From assembly GCA_009667805.1 (NCBI GenBank), contig CM019064.1, positions 73,778,400 through 73,842,399 on the forward strand: DNA of 64,000 nucleotides. Direction: 5' to 3'. Of this stretch, positions 21,136 to 32,757 are shown piece after piece. Under the pieces are notes generated by a model. That model was not told the DNA's origin. It saw nothing but the letters and a program-made list of their open reading frames with translations, and searched no databases. A program made the translations under genes and the position numbers. How positions within the stretch are numbered: the stretch's first letter is position 1; each line of letters begins with the position of its first letter. Source of the stretch: Leptobrachium leishanense (lineage: Eukaryota > Chordata > Amphibia > Anura > Megophryidae).

Positions 21136-21464
21136 AATGTCTCAACCAAAGTTAGAAGCAATGGTTGAGACATTGTGACAGTGACAGCGGTGACAAGCTG
21201 TCAATGCTGTCACTTGACCCAAATCACTACTATTAGCTGCCAGGGGACTGCCTGTATTGTCAGGCAACCCCCCAGCCAGCGATCTGCATACTGGGAAGGA
21301 CCGAAAGGGAAGGGGCCATTTGCCCACCAAACACTGCGGGACGTGCTATGCTGCCCCATGGCGTTAAAGCCCGCTTGCTGCAGGACGGCATAGCACTTCT
21401 GGGGTCGGCAACAGGACAGGTTAAGTTACAACTTATTTTTATAAGATAAATAAAGGTAGAGAAT
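21136..21464. repeat. GC-rich foldback sequence
   Basis: GTCTCAACCAAAG near 21139 pairs with CTATGGTTGAGAC-type sequence near 21163, followed by further short inverted words (GCATAGCA near 21387 against TGCTATGC near 21344). The composition and the GTGCTATGC-type words resemble the TTAA miniature elements at 16963 and 27523, but TTAA ends were not found. Confidence 0.4.
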
Positions 21465-21640
21465 CACAGTATTATTATTATTTATGTCATCATTTATATA
21501 GCGCCAAAGGTTTCCACAGCGCTTTACAATAATCAAAGGGAACGAGATAAACGGACATATGATGGAAACAACAGCTGTAGAGGGCCCTGCTCAAAGGAGC
21601 TTACAATCTAGAGGGTGCCTCAATATTCTAAATTAACCAC
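21465..21640 (-). repeat. L2-type LINE 3' end fragment
   Basis: The ATTATTATTATT tail, TATATAGCGCCA, CACAGCGCTTTACAA, GGGCCCTGCTC and AGCTTACAATCTAG are the reverse complement of an L2-family 3' untranslated end. The first part agrees with the ends of the L2 copies at 30990-31047 and 56211-56260. It is a truncated insertion on the minus strand. Confidence 0.7.
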
Positions 21641-23719
21641 TTAATGTCGCAGATATTTTTCTTTAGCGATGCATAAATGAAACAAGCAGTTTTTTTACTT
21701 TAAATTCTCTAACAAACAGGACTTTCTTATGGTCCCTAAATGTATACAAAACTCATTATTCATATCAATAAAATATAAATGAGCAAAAAAATAACTTAAT
21801 TTTGTTCGTATTTTTTAACCGACTAACTAAATCCTAAGTCTACCCCACAATTTCCCCTAAATAACTCATACTAGGAATATGAAAATATAGCATAAATGGA
21901 GGGGAAAAAAATCACCCCTTAGGGTAAAAAAATAAAATGGGGGGTGGGTTCTCATTATTTAAAAAAAAGCAACAGAAAAACAGAAGATTAACTCTAGTGT
22001 ACCGAGACTCTAAAAAATATTGCCTATTGTGGCCACTTAAAACGGTATAGAAAAACAAGCCAAACTCAGTGTTTACTAACCCTGATTATGTTACCTGCCC
22101 TTAAGAGAGGTGTGATTCCGTTTCACGGTTCTTTGGGCCGCAAACAGTTTTTTCTTTTTGCTGGACTATTAAAGTCTTCAGACAGCCTGGCAGAGCCTCC
22201 TGCACTGTGCTCTCGCAGTGAGAAGCTCCCAGCACTCACCCCAGTCAGGGCATACAAGTATCACATGTGTTGGTAACGGAGGTTAACCTACAACGTATGC
22301 ATACATCCTTTCTCATTAAGGATTTAAGGAAAATAAATAAGCTTTAAAACAAAGGCTACTCACTACTATAAGGTTGTTACAAATATGTGAAATGTTGTAC
22401 ATCCATTAAAAAAATGCAAAGTAAAAATATTTTTATAATCACATCATTATAGAGTGATGCAAAATGCCCTCTGAAATATTTGATAAGACACAAGCTTTCT
22501 GTACTAAATCAAATGGCCTATTACAAATGCCAAAAGAACAAAAAAAATATTAATTCTACGTTGTTTCAGAACTGTATGAACATCTAACAGAATACAATAA
22601 AATTCACTAATATGCAACAGCAATAAATATGAAAGCATATTAGTAAAAAAAACTTCTAAGCATTCCTGGGAATGGTTTTAGCCCTGTCTCTACTGGAAGT
22701 GGTTTTCCACAAAACCTGTGGCAGATAAAAAACACACACATAGATATACAGACACGCTTACATCCTCTCATCATTGTCATTACAGTGCATTTAGACTGTA
22801 TGCACTGTGTCTGAAAGGCAGATGGTTCCCTCTGCTGGTCAATCCAGGTAAATCACAACGGCTGCTGGCAGTTTCTCTTGACAGGAAATTGTAATAAGTG
22901 CATTTGTAGTACATCAGACGATATGCCTATTGTACTGTAAGTTCAGGAACATATTCGGAAGCCCATTTGACAAAAAAATTGGGTTTGCAATAAATGAAAT
23001 AATTTTGATATTCTCCAGAATAAGACCAGGGCACTTGCTAGTACTTACAGAGATCAAGAACTGTATAAATGTTAAGAAAATGACACTTTTCATAGAGAAA
23101 CTAAAGCAGTTTTTGCAGCAAACTTGTATCATCATCTTTTGACAGCATGAGCTGTTAGGAGCACTGAGTGGGGCAATCAAGCTGGACAAGAAAGCAACTG
23201 GGGTTTTATTGTCTATGGATACAGCCCAGAGTGAAGAGATTATTGATATTCAGGATCAGTACAGTTTATTAGGTTCAACTGATTTTCTATTGAAATAGAC
23301 CAGTAGAGACACATTAGCTGCTATACAAATGAAGCAGACAGGTAAACCTAAAAACTTGGAAAACATGAAAGGTGTGGTGTTTTTTTTACATTTTATGATG
23401 TACTGAAAGAGAGTTGGCGTATGTTCTTGTTAATCTTAACCAGGGCATAAGTGTTGGTCCTTATTATGAAAAAAAATTATTTTTTAATAAAGTTCTAAAT
23501 ATTAGACTTGTGTGATTCAGTGTGGATTAAATATAAATTTGTCTCAATATCAGCGATTTGGCAGTTCAGAAGTGTTTGAAATTCCAAATCACAGAGCTGC
23601 GTCCACAAAATTCAAATCGATCCAAATATCTTTGCAATTTAATCAGATTAATTTGGGTGACTGAAAAAAAAATCGCACTCACTGTGCAATGCAAAATCTA
23701 ACTCAAATCAGCAAGAAAT
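21641..23719. other. Long stretch without a recognised gene
   Basis: Mostly A+T-rich. A TTAACCACTTAATG at 21634-21647 resembles a TTAA-element left end, with no matching right end seen. At 23150-23297 a 49-codon open frame on the plus strand (ending STDFLLK) has protein-like composition but no start or recognisable domain. It may be a fossil exon or retrocopy piece. Confidence 0.35.
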
Positions 23720-24505
23720 AGTAACCTTAACCCTAAAAGGTAATACTAACTCTAATCGTAAAATTGTAAAACAAGCAGAAGTAGTAACCCTAACACTAAC
23801 CCTAACCTTAAAAGGATACTCTATGAAAAATAGAGGTCCCTCCTTTTCCCTTAAATAATGCGGTCAGATGCTGCCCAATTAATTTTTAATATTTTATAAT
23901 TTTTTTGTGATTTTGCTCACTTTTTGACCTGTACAGAGCGCAGCTCCTCCTTATCTCAGGGACCCCAGAAACTGGATGTCCCTAAAGCTTTTCTGTGCAA
24001 TTATGCTCCTACACAACTTACTTAGCGTAGGAACCGCAAATTGTGCACTGCTTTGGGACTTTATGTTCACAAGTTCCGTAGCGCCTGTAGCAGAGCAAAG
24101 GGTCAGAACTGTGTGGATGTGCGGATCGATCTATTGGCTGACTCTCTGAGACTGCTCGCTACAACGGGCAGTCTCAGAGAGGGCAACAGCGACATGCTCT
24201 CTGTGTTCTAATGTGACAGATCTGGTGACTGGCAGCTGGGAAACTCCTCCACTTCACCCAGTGATATCTCCAGATCATGGGAACTGGAAGGGGGTTAGGA
24301 GGGGGGAACACCTCACATCATTACCACTGTAAATCAATAAAATGGTCAGGATGAGTAGAGTGTCCCTTTAACACTAAAAGTAAAACTAACACTGATCCTA
24401 TCCCTATAATTAACCTTAGCCCTACTACCTTACATGTATCCCAAATCCTACACTGACTCTAAAAGTACACCTAACCCTAATATTAACCCTAACTTACTAA
24501 TAGAA
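23720..24505. repeat. Degenerate telomere-like (CCCTAA) tract, split by a transposon
   Basis: About 23727-23811 and 24368-24505 are rich in CCCTAA, AACCCTAACC and related variants such as CTAACACTAACCC. The tract is too degenerate to be an active telomere. The 556-bp element at 23812-24367 interrupts it. Confidence 0.65.
23812..24367. mobile_element. TTAA-flanked element with AGGGACACTCTA ends
   Basis: TTAA lies at 23808-23811 and 24368-24371. The inverted ends are AAGGATACTCTA and TAGAGTGTCCCT. No transposase frame. Lone matching termini occur near 27837 (TTAAAGGGATACT) and 55488-55502 (TAGAGTGTCCCTTT), so this is a family. Inside is a perfect 13-bp inverted pair near 24145-24182 (CTCTCTGAGACTG against CAGTCTCAGAGAG). 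Confidence 0.7.
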
Positions 24506-24890
24506 GTGCTAGTAGTAATAGAGGGGAAGTATAGAGGAGTGTATAGAGGAAATGAAGAGTGGGTAGGGGCACAGTTAGTTAAACTGGACATCCTCCTAGA
24601 GCTCTCTGCATTTCAAGGTTAAAGAAGTCCTGTAAGGATGCACCTGTTGCACCTGAGGAGGACAGTCATCAGAATGCTTTGTGCAAACTGATATTTTATT
24701 TATATATATTAATAAATTGGCCCACACGGTGACCCTACTATTCGTATCCAGTGTGTAGTCGTTCCTTCCACATGCGGATCACTTTGGACGCAGCACAACA
24801 GTATGGCTACCTGGGTATCCTGGTGGAAATCGTGGAGGAACGCAAAACCTGGTGGTGGTGAGGATACTGGAGTGTCTAATCACATATGCA
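24506..24890. other. No gene; sequence related to 36270-36360
   Basis: GAGCTCTCTGCATTTCAAGGTTAAA and the following GCACCTG words resemble GAGCTCACTGCAGTTCAATGTTAAA near 36295, so both are pieces of one unidentified repeat. The stretch ends at the LINE fragment. Confidence 0.35.
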
Positions 24891-25299
24891 GCAGTTCCCT
24901 CATCCTATAACCTCCGATCCAGGACCAGCACCTTACTTGCAATACCACAATACATAAAGAAAGTGTCTCGGTCCTCATTTTCCTACAGAGCACCACAAAT
25001 ATGGACTAACCTCCCAGACGTCATCAAATCTTCCCCCAGTCTTAGGTCACTCAAGAGCTCCCTATTAACATACCTCAATACAGAATGCACCTGTAAAAAC
25101 GTAACATAATGACTGCTTCCTACATATTTATTTTCTGTGTAAATCTGTATTTTGTTTTGTTTAATTTCTTACATGTTATTAGCATTGTATTTCTGTAACA
25201 ACTGTAACATTTTAATGTTCTTGAACCCAGGACATACTTGAAAACGAGAGAAATCTCAATGTATCCTTCCTGGTAAGATACTTTATAAATAATAAATAA
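24891..25299 (+). mobile_element. 5'-truncated CR1/Rex1-like LINE, 3' end
   Basis: It is flanked by ATATGCA (24884-24890 and 25300-25306) and ends in an AATAAATAAAT tail. It encodes the last 70 or so codons of the reverse transcriptase to 25109 (YNLRSRTSTLLAIPQY, SFSYRAPQIW), clearly the same family as 1254-2794. The 3' untranslated end GAAAACGAGAGAAATCTC with GTATCCTTCCTGGTAA is also shared with the SINE at 15998-16185. Confidence 0.88.
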
Positions 25300-25306
25300 A
25301 TATGCA

Positions 25307-25809
25307 TTATAAAGTTAAGAGCCAACTATTCAATGGTTCAGAAGTGAGTGAGTTTTTTTCACTAGGTGTGGCTATTTGGAATTCAGACATACTGCCCAGG
25401 TATGTCCTTTTATTGTCTCCACTCTAGGACTCACGGGAAGTAGAAGAATCTCCCGTGGACTCTCTCATTATATTCGCGAGGACTATATATTCTGTTTTTG
25501 TTTTAAATATTGTATATAGAGTGCTATATACTTTGTCCTTGCAGCTGTTTATATACTACCATTAGCGCCTTTGTCACCTCCTTTTTCTGTTTCTTGTAAT
25601 GAGGCATCTGTGACAGGGAGGGAAGCAAAAGCAGTGAGGGGGTCAGTCCTCCAAAAGTAAGATACAAAACCAAAATGGCTGCACTCAAGCTTAAGACGCA
25701 TTTGACCAATGGACAAAACATTCAATATTCAGAGCACTCCACTTTAACATAATTATAAAGATTTCCAAAATTTGGAGATTAATGAAATTTAGGGTTTTGA
25801 GAAGGTTTT
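25307..25809. other. No gene seen
   Basis: No supported feature before the Harbinger-like copy 2. Confidence 0.4.
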
Positions 25810-26583
25810 GAGCCCTATTACATTCTTCGCGCAATTTTTTGCTCGTGCGCAAAAGCGCATTAACGCGAGGGGAAAAACCCTTCGCGCTGAACGTCGTATT
25901 ACGATGTTCGCGCAAATGATGAGCATTAACGTCTAACGCGAGTGACCCTGCGCGAACCCTGCACGAATGAAAGTTTGTGCGCGCATCCCATACTTAACAT
26001 TGTGAGCGCAAATGCGTTCGTGCGCTGGTACGCGGATGGTATTACAATCGATGAGCAACTTTTTACGAATGACGTTTGCGCGCATAATTTTAACGTCTTT
26101 GAAAAGCTGGTGGTAACTGCAAATCGGAACGTTCTGGCTGAAACGAAAAACACCGGCACAAAAAAAAAATACAGCACAGTATAGTTACACATTCTACACA
26201 TACCCAAACAATAAAATTGTGAATTGGTGCGTGTTTTTATTATTGCTGCAGTATGTATACTCAGATTTACTTTGACAGGCACAAAAACTTTAGGGAGTCA
26301 ATTAAGGTAAATTGATGTCAATTAAGGTTCTTAATTCTGACTGGCTGAATCCCGTGAAAAAAACAGTCCGCACACTGATTTACGTGGGCTACGTTACTGC
26401 GCGCGTATTTCTGTTCGTTTTGCGTGTCGGTTTTACGAACGTTATTTTTTGACAAAAAAACGGATGAGAAAATATGTTCGGATCGTAATACCACCGTTAA
26501 TATTCGCGCGATAATGCTTAACGCTGCACGCAAAAAATATTGCGCTGCGCGGACGAATTTGCGCGGAGAATGTAATAGGGCCC
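25810..26583. mobile_element. Harbinger-like non-autonomous element, copy 2
   Basis: A 774-bp partner of 14325-15083 with ends GAGCCCTATTACATTC and GAATGTAATAGGGCCC. The flanking TTT/TTC is a decayed 3-bp duplication. It has higher CpG and GCGC content than copy 1, so it may be younger or less methylation-decayed. Its 80-codon frame (25942-26184) differs from copy 1 at 15 of 80 residues. Confidence 0.72.
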
Positions 26584-27518
26584 TTCCTTTTTTAAATGTA
26601 CTATCGAGTATTCATTAAACTACTTTGTACAATGTTGCTTCATATAGTGCTTGCACATAAATTACAGTAAATAGAATACAAAACCTGAATTCCTATTTCA
26701 AATTTGTTTTATCTATTCAATCTGGCTTCGGAAAAAGTTTGCCTGCACACTGAGTTATACACACCTCCCATTCCCTGCCCCTGGCTTTAATTGGTTTTCT
26801 ATAGTTCCCTTGTGAAGTTGCCAACAAGCATTCTTGCTTATTTCATTCATTATGAGGATATGTAGTTGATCATTAAACTCAATCAAATTCCCATTAGAAC
26901 AACTAATATAAAAACGAACAGCTTGCAACTTTCTAACACACAAAATAAATGATTACTAGGTATGTTTAATCAAATAACATTTCGATCTAATTAAAATATC
27001 TCTTTAAGTGGATGAGACATAAAGAGATACAGGATTTCACAGTACACCGCGATAAATAAGGCAGAAACTGTGAAATTGCCACCCAGGTTGCCGGAAGAGT
27101 GGCCTACACTAATGATAAACAAAATATAGGACCGAATCCTGCCGTTCAGCTCTTTTGGACGCTGAGACCCTTGCACCAAGTCTGCTGGCATGACAGAAGA
27201 TGAAAAGGAATAAATCATAGTCGCACATTGCTACACTATGTGTCTTCAAAGGGTTTTCAGAATCAGTGCCACGATAATATCATCTGGGAATGGGGAATAT
27301 GCCACTGTTTTATGCAAGAGGTTAATTAAAACACTCATCAAAGTTTTATAAGCTGAATAACTGGTATTGCTTCTTCATCGTCTATTTTTTTTTACCACAT
27401 TAGTAATAAAGTCGCAAATGCATTGAAAAGTCTGTTAAAAGAGAGGACTTAAAATAGTTTACCACCCATTTAGTATTGAATCTGACCTATGCCGTTTTAA
27501 TAACATTTCCCATCCTTA
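26584..27518. other. No gene seen
   Basis: A+T-rich sequence with short, unsupported open frames only. Confidence 0.4.
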
Positions 27519-27522
27519 TTAA

Positions 27523-27758
27523 CCATTTCACGCTGTGGGGCGTGCTATGCGGTCCTCATGGTGGGCGGGTCTAAACACCGTGGGTGGCATAGCACGCCCT
27601 GCTTGCTCCCTATAGCCACCTATGTCTGCCTTCTCTGTTCGTGCATAAAGTGTATCATTGGCTGCTGTGGGACTGCCTGAGAGGGCAACCTAAGAGCCTG
27701 TGGGCAGCCTCTTATCTGAGGACCGCCTTGCTGCCAGAAGGTCACCAGCGGCAAAGGG
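27523..27758. mobile_element. TTAA-flanked GC-rich miniature element
   Basis: TTAA lies at 27519-27522 and 27759-27762. The ends are CCATTTCACGCTG and CAGCGGCAAAGGG. It is a 236-bp relative of 16963-17256: both have a GTGCTATGC-type word near the left end and an ATTGGCTGC near the middle. Confidence 0.78.
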
Positions 27759-27762
27759 TTAA

Positions 27763-28908
27763 TATAGGAAAAATACTCAAGTAATCTTATCTGTTGCCTC
27801 ATAATCCCCCTAAAATTCAAAAATCTTCTGTGCTTAAAGGGATACTACAGGGATAAAACAGTAGGGGAGAGAACGGGTGTAAATATTAATCCTCCTGTTT
27901 TAACCCTATACTATCCTTAAAAAAGTTTGCTGAATCAAGTGCTGGTCTCTCTCTAAACTCCACCGGATGTGACATGCTGCAGGAGGCGGGCTGGATGTGA
28001 AAATCCAGTCAATCCAGTGGCTCACCATTGGTGGGATGGTGGGACCTGAAGCTCCTGAATCTGATGGTAGCACTCCGGTTGTTGGAGAAGCTATGCACTT
28101 GGAGGGCTAAAAACCTTCTCTGAGAGCCATCTACCCAGTAAGGGGCTGAGGGAGCAGGGGTTACATTTATACTGTGTGTGTGTTTCTATTTGTATTTATG
28201 TGTTTGTAGGGGTAGACGTGTGCAGTTCTTATAAATCATTAGTTCTTGCCATGGAGTTTATGGAAAATCAGTGAAGGGGATAAGTAAAAAACCAAGGAAT
28301 CTTGATCCAGAGAAGGCATTGAAGACTTGGTGTAGGATTTCATTTTCAAGTAAAATGCAGGATGTCCATCAGATTGTTTGTAGGTGTCTAGAATGATAGA
28401 CAGTCGTGAGAAATGTTGACCGTTGTGACCAGACAAAGAAGAAAAAATTTGTTCTAATGTTTGGATGCAGCATGGTTTTGATCCAGCTTAGATGGAGTTC
28501 CGCAAATAAATGGCAGTATATTAAAGGAAAGAAGGAGACCCTGTCAGACACCAAAATCTATTTTCTGCTAACAGCCTTCTAAAAATTCTAAGTTAATCCT
28601 TCCCTGGTGACCCTGACCCTCAAATATTTAGTGGCTCAAACAGCACAACTGCAGAGGTCAAGTTGAATTGAAAACCTGAAGATATGGTTCCAAAATTCTG
28701 CATTCAATCTCTGTTGGGATTAGGATATCCTCCAAATCAGTGCAGTAATTCTGTCCTTGTAATTGCATTCACCACATGTAAAGAGTGGCCCCTTTTAAAA
28801 TGAATATAAATAATAGCATGTGCAGCTTTTCCACCAATCTGCTCAGTATAGAGGGGTATAAGCTATGCATCCATTATCCTCTTTCCCAGGGCTGCCAACA
28901 GAATTCTT
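27763..28908. other. No gene seen
   Basis: A lone TTAAAGGGATACTACAGGG at 27835-27853 is the left end of a TTAA-element family; its right end was not found. A (TG)n run lies near 28172-28182. Otherwise unremarkable. Confidence 0.4.
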
Positions 28909-31047
28909 GCTACCTGCAAAGATGCTCCCGCACCGCAGAGCGTGCCTGGAGGAAATCCCGCTCTGAAGCTGATTTTGTTCACTTCAAGTTTATTCTCCGG
29001 TCATACACCTCTGCCCTCCACTTGGCCAAACAATCCTTCTTCTCATCTCTTATATCTACGCTGTCCTCCAACCCTAAACGGCTCTGGTCCACCTTCAACA
29101 CCCTCCTCTACCCACCTGCACCTCCCCCCACAGCTGCCTTCAGCGCTCAAGACCTGGCAGACTACTTCCTCAGTAAAACGTTAACTATCAGAAGCAACAT
29201 CCCAACACAAGATAGTTATCTGCCACCTCCACTCCCACAGGTCCCCTCTGCCACCCTCTGCCGCTTCCTCCCAGGCACTGAGGAGGAAGTCAATTCCTTA
29301 TTGTCCTCCTCACATCTCACCACGTGCCCGCTCGACCCCATTCCCTCACATCTAATTCCTCCCCTCCTCCTCCCTCACCCCTGCTCTCACACACATCTTC
29401 AAACCTATCTCTCTCCACTGGCTCCTTTCCATCCGCCTTCAAACACGCACTAGTTACCCCTTTATTAAAGAAACCATCCCTAGATCCCAACTCTCCATCC
29501 AACTACCGCCCTGTATCCCTGCTTCCCTTCACATCAAAGCTCTTAGAAAAACTAGTCTTCAACGGCCTCTCCCTCTTCCTGTCCTCCAATTCCCTACTTG
29601 ACCCCCTGCAATCTGGCTTCCGTCCCCTACACTCAACTGAAACTGCCCTCACCAAAGTCACCAACGACCTCCTAACTGCAAAAAACACGGCCACTATTCT
29701 ATTCTCATCCTGCTTGACCTCTCGGCTGCTTTTGACACTGTTGACCACCCCCTCCTTCTACAGACCCTCAACTCTCTGGTTCTCGGTGACACTGCACTTG
29801 CTTGGGTTGACTCCTATTTATCCAACAGGTCCTTCTGTGTCCTTTGCTGGTAACTCCTCCTCATTGCCTCTATCTGTTGGTGTACCTCAAGGCTCTGTCC
29901 TTGGTCCTCTGCTCTTTTCCATCCACACCTCCTCCCTGGGCAAAATCATCAACAGCTTTGGCTTTAATTGCCACCTCTACGCTGATGACACTCAGATCTA
30001 CCTCTCTACCCCTGACCTCTCTCCCCCTGTCCTCTCAAAAGTCAGTGACTGTTTATCTGGCATCTCCTCCTGGATGGCCTCCCACCACCTAAATATCAAC
30101 ATGTCAAAGACTGAACTCCTACTTATTCCTCCCTCCAATGCCTCCCCACCTCCTGACTTCTCTATCACGGTGGAGGGTATCACCATCTCCCCATCAAACC
30201 AAGTTCGCTGCCTTGGAGTTACACTTGACTCTGCTCTTTCCTTCATCCCCCACATCAAGTCTCTTTCCTCCTCCTGCCGATACCAACTGCGTAATATTTC
30301 CAGAATTCGGCCATTTCTTACCGCTGTCACCACAAAACAACTCATACACGCCCTGGTAATCTCCCGACTCGACTACTGCAATAATCTCTTATCTGGCCTC
30401 CCTCTGTCCCGCCTCTCCCCCCTACAATCCATCCTGAACGCCTCCGCCAGGCTAATTCACCTCACCCGCCGCTCTGTCTCTGCCGCTCCCCTCTGCGAGT
30501 CTCTTCACTGGCTCCCCATCCACTGCAGAATTAAGTTCAAAATCCTTATCCTTACCTACAAAACCCTCACTAACTCAGCTCCCCACTACCTGTCCTCACT
30601 AATCACCAAATACACCCCAGCCCGCTCCCTAAGGTCAAACAGTGACCTGCGCCTAGCTTCTCCCCGCATCACCTCTTCCCATGATAGACTGCAGGATTTC
30701 TCACGCACAGCCCCCACTCTCTGGAACGCTCTCCCTCGTACTGTCAGACTTTCCCCTAACTTCTCTTCCTTCAAACGCTCCCTGAAAACATTCCTATTTA
30801 GGGAAGCCTACCACCCAACTCACTGACGCAACCATCAATCACTCTCACCTTACAGTCCTCTCCTCCTGTTTCCAACCCCAACCCTCCCAGATTGTGAATT
30901 CCTACAGGAAAAGGGCCCTCATCTCCTCCTGTACTGTTTGTCAAATGTTGTTCAATGTATTGTAACCCTGTCTATACTGTGCTTATTGTACAGCGCTGCG
31001 GAATATGCTGGCGCTTTATAAATAAAGAATAATAATAATAATAATAA
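28909..31047 (+). mobile_element. 5'-truncated L2-type LINE, copy 1
   Basis: Homology to copy 2 (56211-59610, opposite strand) starts at GCTACCTGCAAAG, 28909, and runs to the end. The tail is TATTGTACAGCGCTGCGG, GGCGCTTTATAAATAAAG and an (AAT)n run (31026-31047). This is the standard end of vertebrate L2 elements. The element lost its endonuclease region by 5' truncation. Confidence 0.85.
28945..30826 (+). pseudogene. L2 reverse transcriptase, frameshifted
   Basis: The protein reads through [45 protein letters not shown] (motif B), [12 protein letters not shown] (motif C with both catalytic Asp) and the L2-type C-terminus with [13 protein letters not shown]. Frame changes occur between about 29330 and 29410 and around 29690-29840. 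The latter removes motif A (the AAFDTVDH region, intact in copy 2). Copy 2 gives the unbroken comparison. The enzyme would copy L2 RNA at a nicked target. This copy is dead. Confidence 0.85.
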
Positions 31048-31070
31048 TAGACACAAATATATATATATAT
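31048..31070. repeat. AT microsatellite
   Basis: ACACAAATATATATATATATA between the L2 tail and the rearranged PLE. Confidence 0.8.
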
Positions 31071-32587
31071 ATATAGAATTAGGCAATAGAGGATGCACTC
31101 ACGGTCTTCCAAACAAATATAAAGAATTTATTTTACAAAACTCACATGGACATCAACGTTTCGGCTCGCAGAGCCTTTTTCAAGATAAACAAACAACACC
31201 AAATAACACATTTTTATACTAACAAACCAATGAATGAATTAACTCACAAATCTGTCAGAAATCTCACTAATGAGTTGCCCCACCCCATCCTGAATCAACA
31301 AGATTACGGGCGGGGGCCAACAACACATTGATAATGGGACTGAATACTAAGAAAAAAATATATAACAATACAGAGATACAAAAATACAAAAAAGTTAAAA
31401 GCAAAAGATGAATGACTGAATATTGTAACTAATATTGCAATGAAACAAAAATCTTTTTTACACCAACTGACCCAAAAAATATGAACCTCTAAATGTAAAG
31501 TCAGTGATTTAACGGGGAGATAAAAAAGATGTAAAGGAAATATATTCGTTCAAACCTCTAGGTGAAACTGTATCTAGTTTCATTGTCCAGAACGCTTCTC
31601 TTTGCAACAATAATTGAGACCGATTACCTCCACGTTTTAAAGGTGGTATATGGTCTATAGCCTTAAATTTGAGTGTAGGTAACCTATGCTGTAAAGCCAA
31701 AAAATGTTTTGCCACAGGCTTATCAGTAGACCCATCTCTAAAGCCTGCGGGCCTTCAATATCTGAAGCTGATTCACCCGATGTAACATCAACTGATTCGA
31801 TATTCGGTCTCCTTATTCTCCGTCTGTTTCCAGGAGGTTGGTAATGAGGGCGTTCAGCACTTAACCACTTATAGACTCTGTGAGATGTATAATCGAGGTT
31901 GACTTTGCTAAGTTTCTGTTTCTTGAAGGAAATTTGTTCAGATTTATATTTATTAATATCATCAGACAACTTAGACATTTGAGTTTCAAATGAAGTAGAA
32001 TTTAAGCATCATAATTCACTTCTTCAAAAGTAGAAATCGATTGCCTTACAGTTACTATTTCTTTCCCAACCTCCTCGACCACCAAAATCAACCAATCTAA
32101 TGAGCAACGATTAGCAACCGCAACCCATTTTTGCAAAAGTCTGGGTTAGTGCGACCGATGGTCGGTGAATTACTCACCCTGAAGCCCCGTGGTATCCTTT
32201 TCATTCTGTAATAATCAGACAAATAAATTCCATGGAGGTCAAGATCAATCTCTTTCCTCTTAAGTCTGAGTAATTCAAGGTAGAGGTCTTTATTGACGGT
32301 ACATGTTGCAACTGATCAGGAGTAGACGGCCATAATATCTTTTGAGCTTCTTCGTCAGTAATATGTAAAGTATCAGCAAATTCATCAAAGGCTCCAGCAC
32401 GTTGTAAAAAGTCATCCATCTTACTTCAGTCGTGGGTGAACAATTCATACGAAAAAGGTTCCAAAAAATTGTATATATATTTTTGGGGTGCATGTATTTA
32501 CTGAAAAAATTCAGAAATATACAAAAATCCACTGCATACAGCATTCTCCATATTACCGTTCATTGCCTGGTGCAATCCAGTTGAAGT
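31071..32587 (-). mobile_element. Penelope-like element 1, internally deleted minus copy
   Basis: Read on the minus strand it has a 5' terminal segment (32420-32587), an N-terminal coding part (32419 down to about 31745), then an abrupt join near 31735-31745 to the last codons of a GIY-YIG protein (to the stop at 31509), and a 3' untranslated end (to 31071). The 3' part is the mirror of 33460-34310. The whole reverse transcriptase and most of the endonuclease are deleted. A sequence of about 160 bp at 31071-31235 recurs at 32585-32757 in the same orientation. Confidence 0.75.
31743..32419 (-). pseudogene. PLE N-terminal coding remnant
   Basis: An ATG at 32417-32419 opens MDDFLQRAGAFDEFADTL and 72 codons. 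After stops and frame changes a second open part (to about 31745) includes SKVNLDYTSHRVYKWLS and a basic RRRIRRP stretch. This is the region upstream of the RT in Penelope-like polyproteins; its function is not well defined. It is identified by context with the GIY-YIG end and not by a known domain. Confidence 0.5.
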
Positions 32588-32757
32588 ATATAGAATTAGG
32601 CAATAGAGGATGCACTCACGGTCTTCCAAACAAATATAAAGAATTTATTTTACAAAACTCACATGGACATCAACGTTTCGGCTCGCAGAGCCTTTTTCAA
32701 GATAAACAAACAACACCAAATAACACATTTTTATACTAACAAACCAATGAATGAAAC

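Noticed and set aside
22914..23189. 91-codon Cys/Ser-rich minus-strand frame as a secreted peptide
   Set aside because: No convincing signal peptide or spacing of Cys, A+T-rich context, and the opposite strand is equally open.
23727..24505. True telomere end
   Set aside because: Repeats are too degenerate and sequence continues on both sides.
24884..25306. Processed pseudogene of a host gene
   Set aside because: Protein and tail match the LINE family at 1254-2794, with its own ATATGCA duplication.
14441..26184. Conserved 80-codon protein in both Harbinger-like copies
   Set aside because: By hand count about 16 changed codons are amino-acid-changing and about 7 silent, near neutral. The start is GTG, not ATG. 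Treated as chance survival of an open frame.
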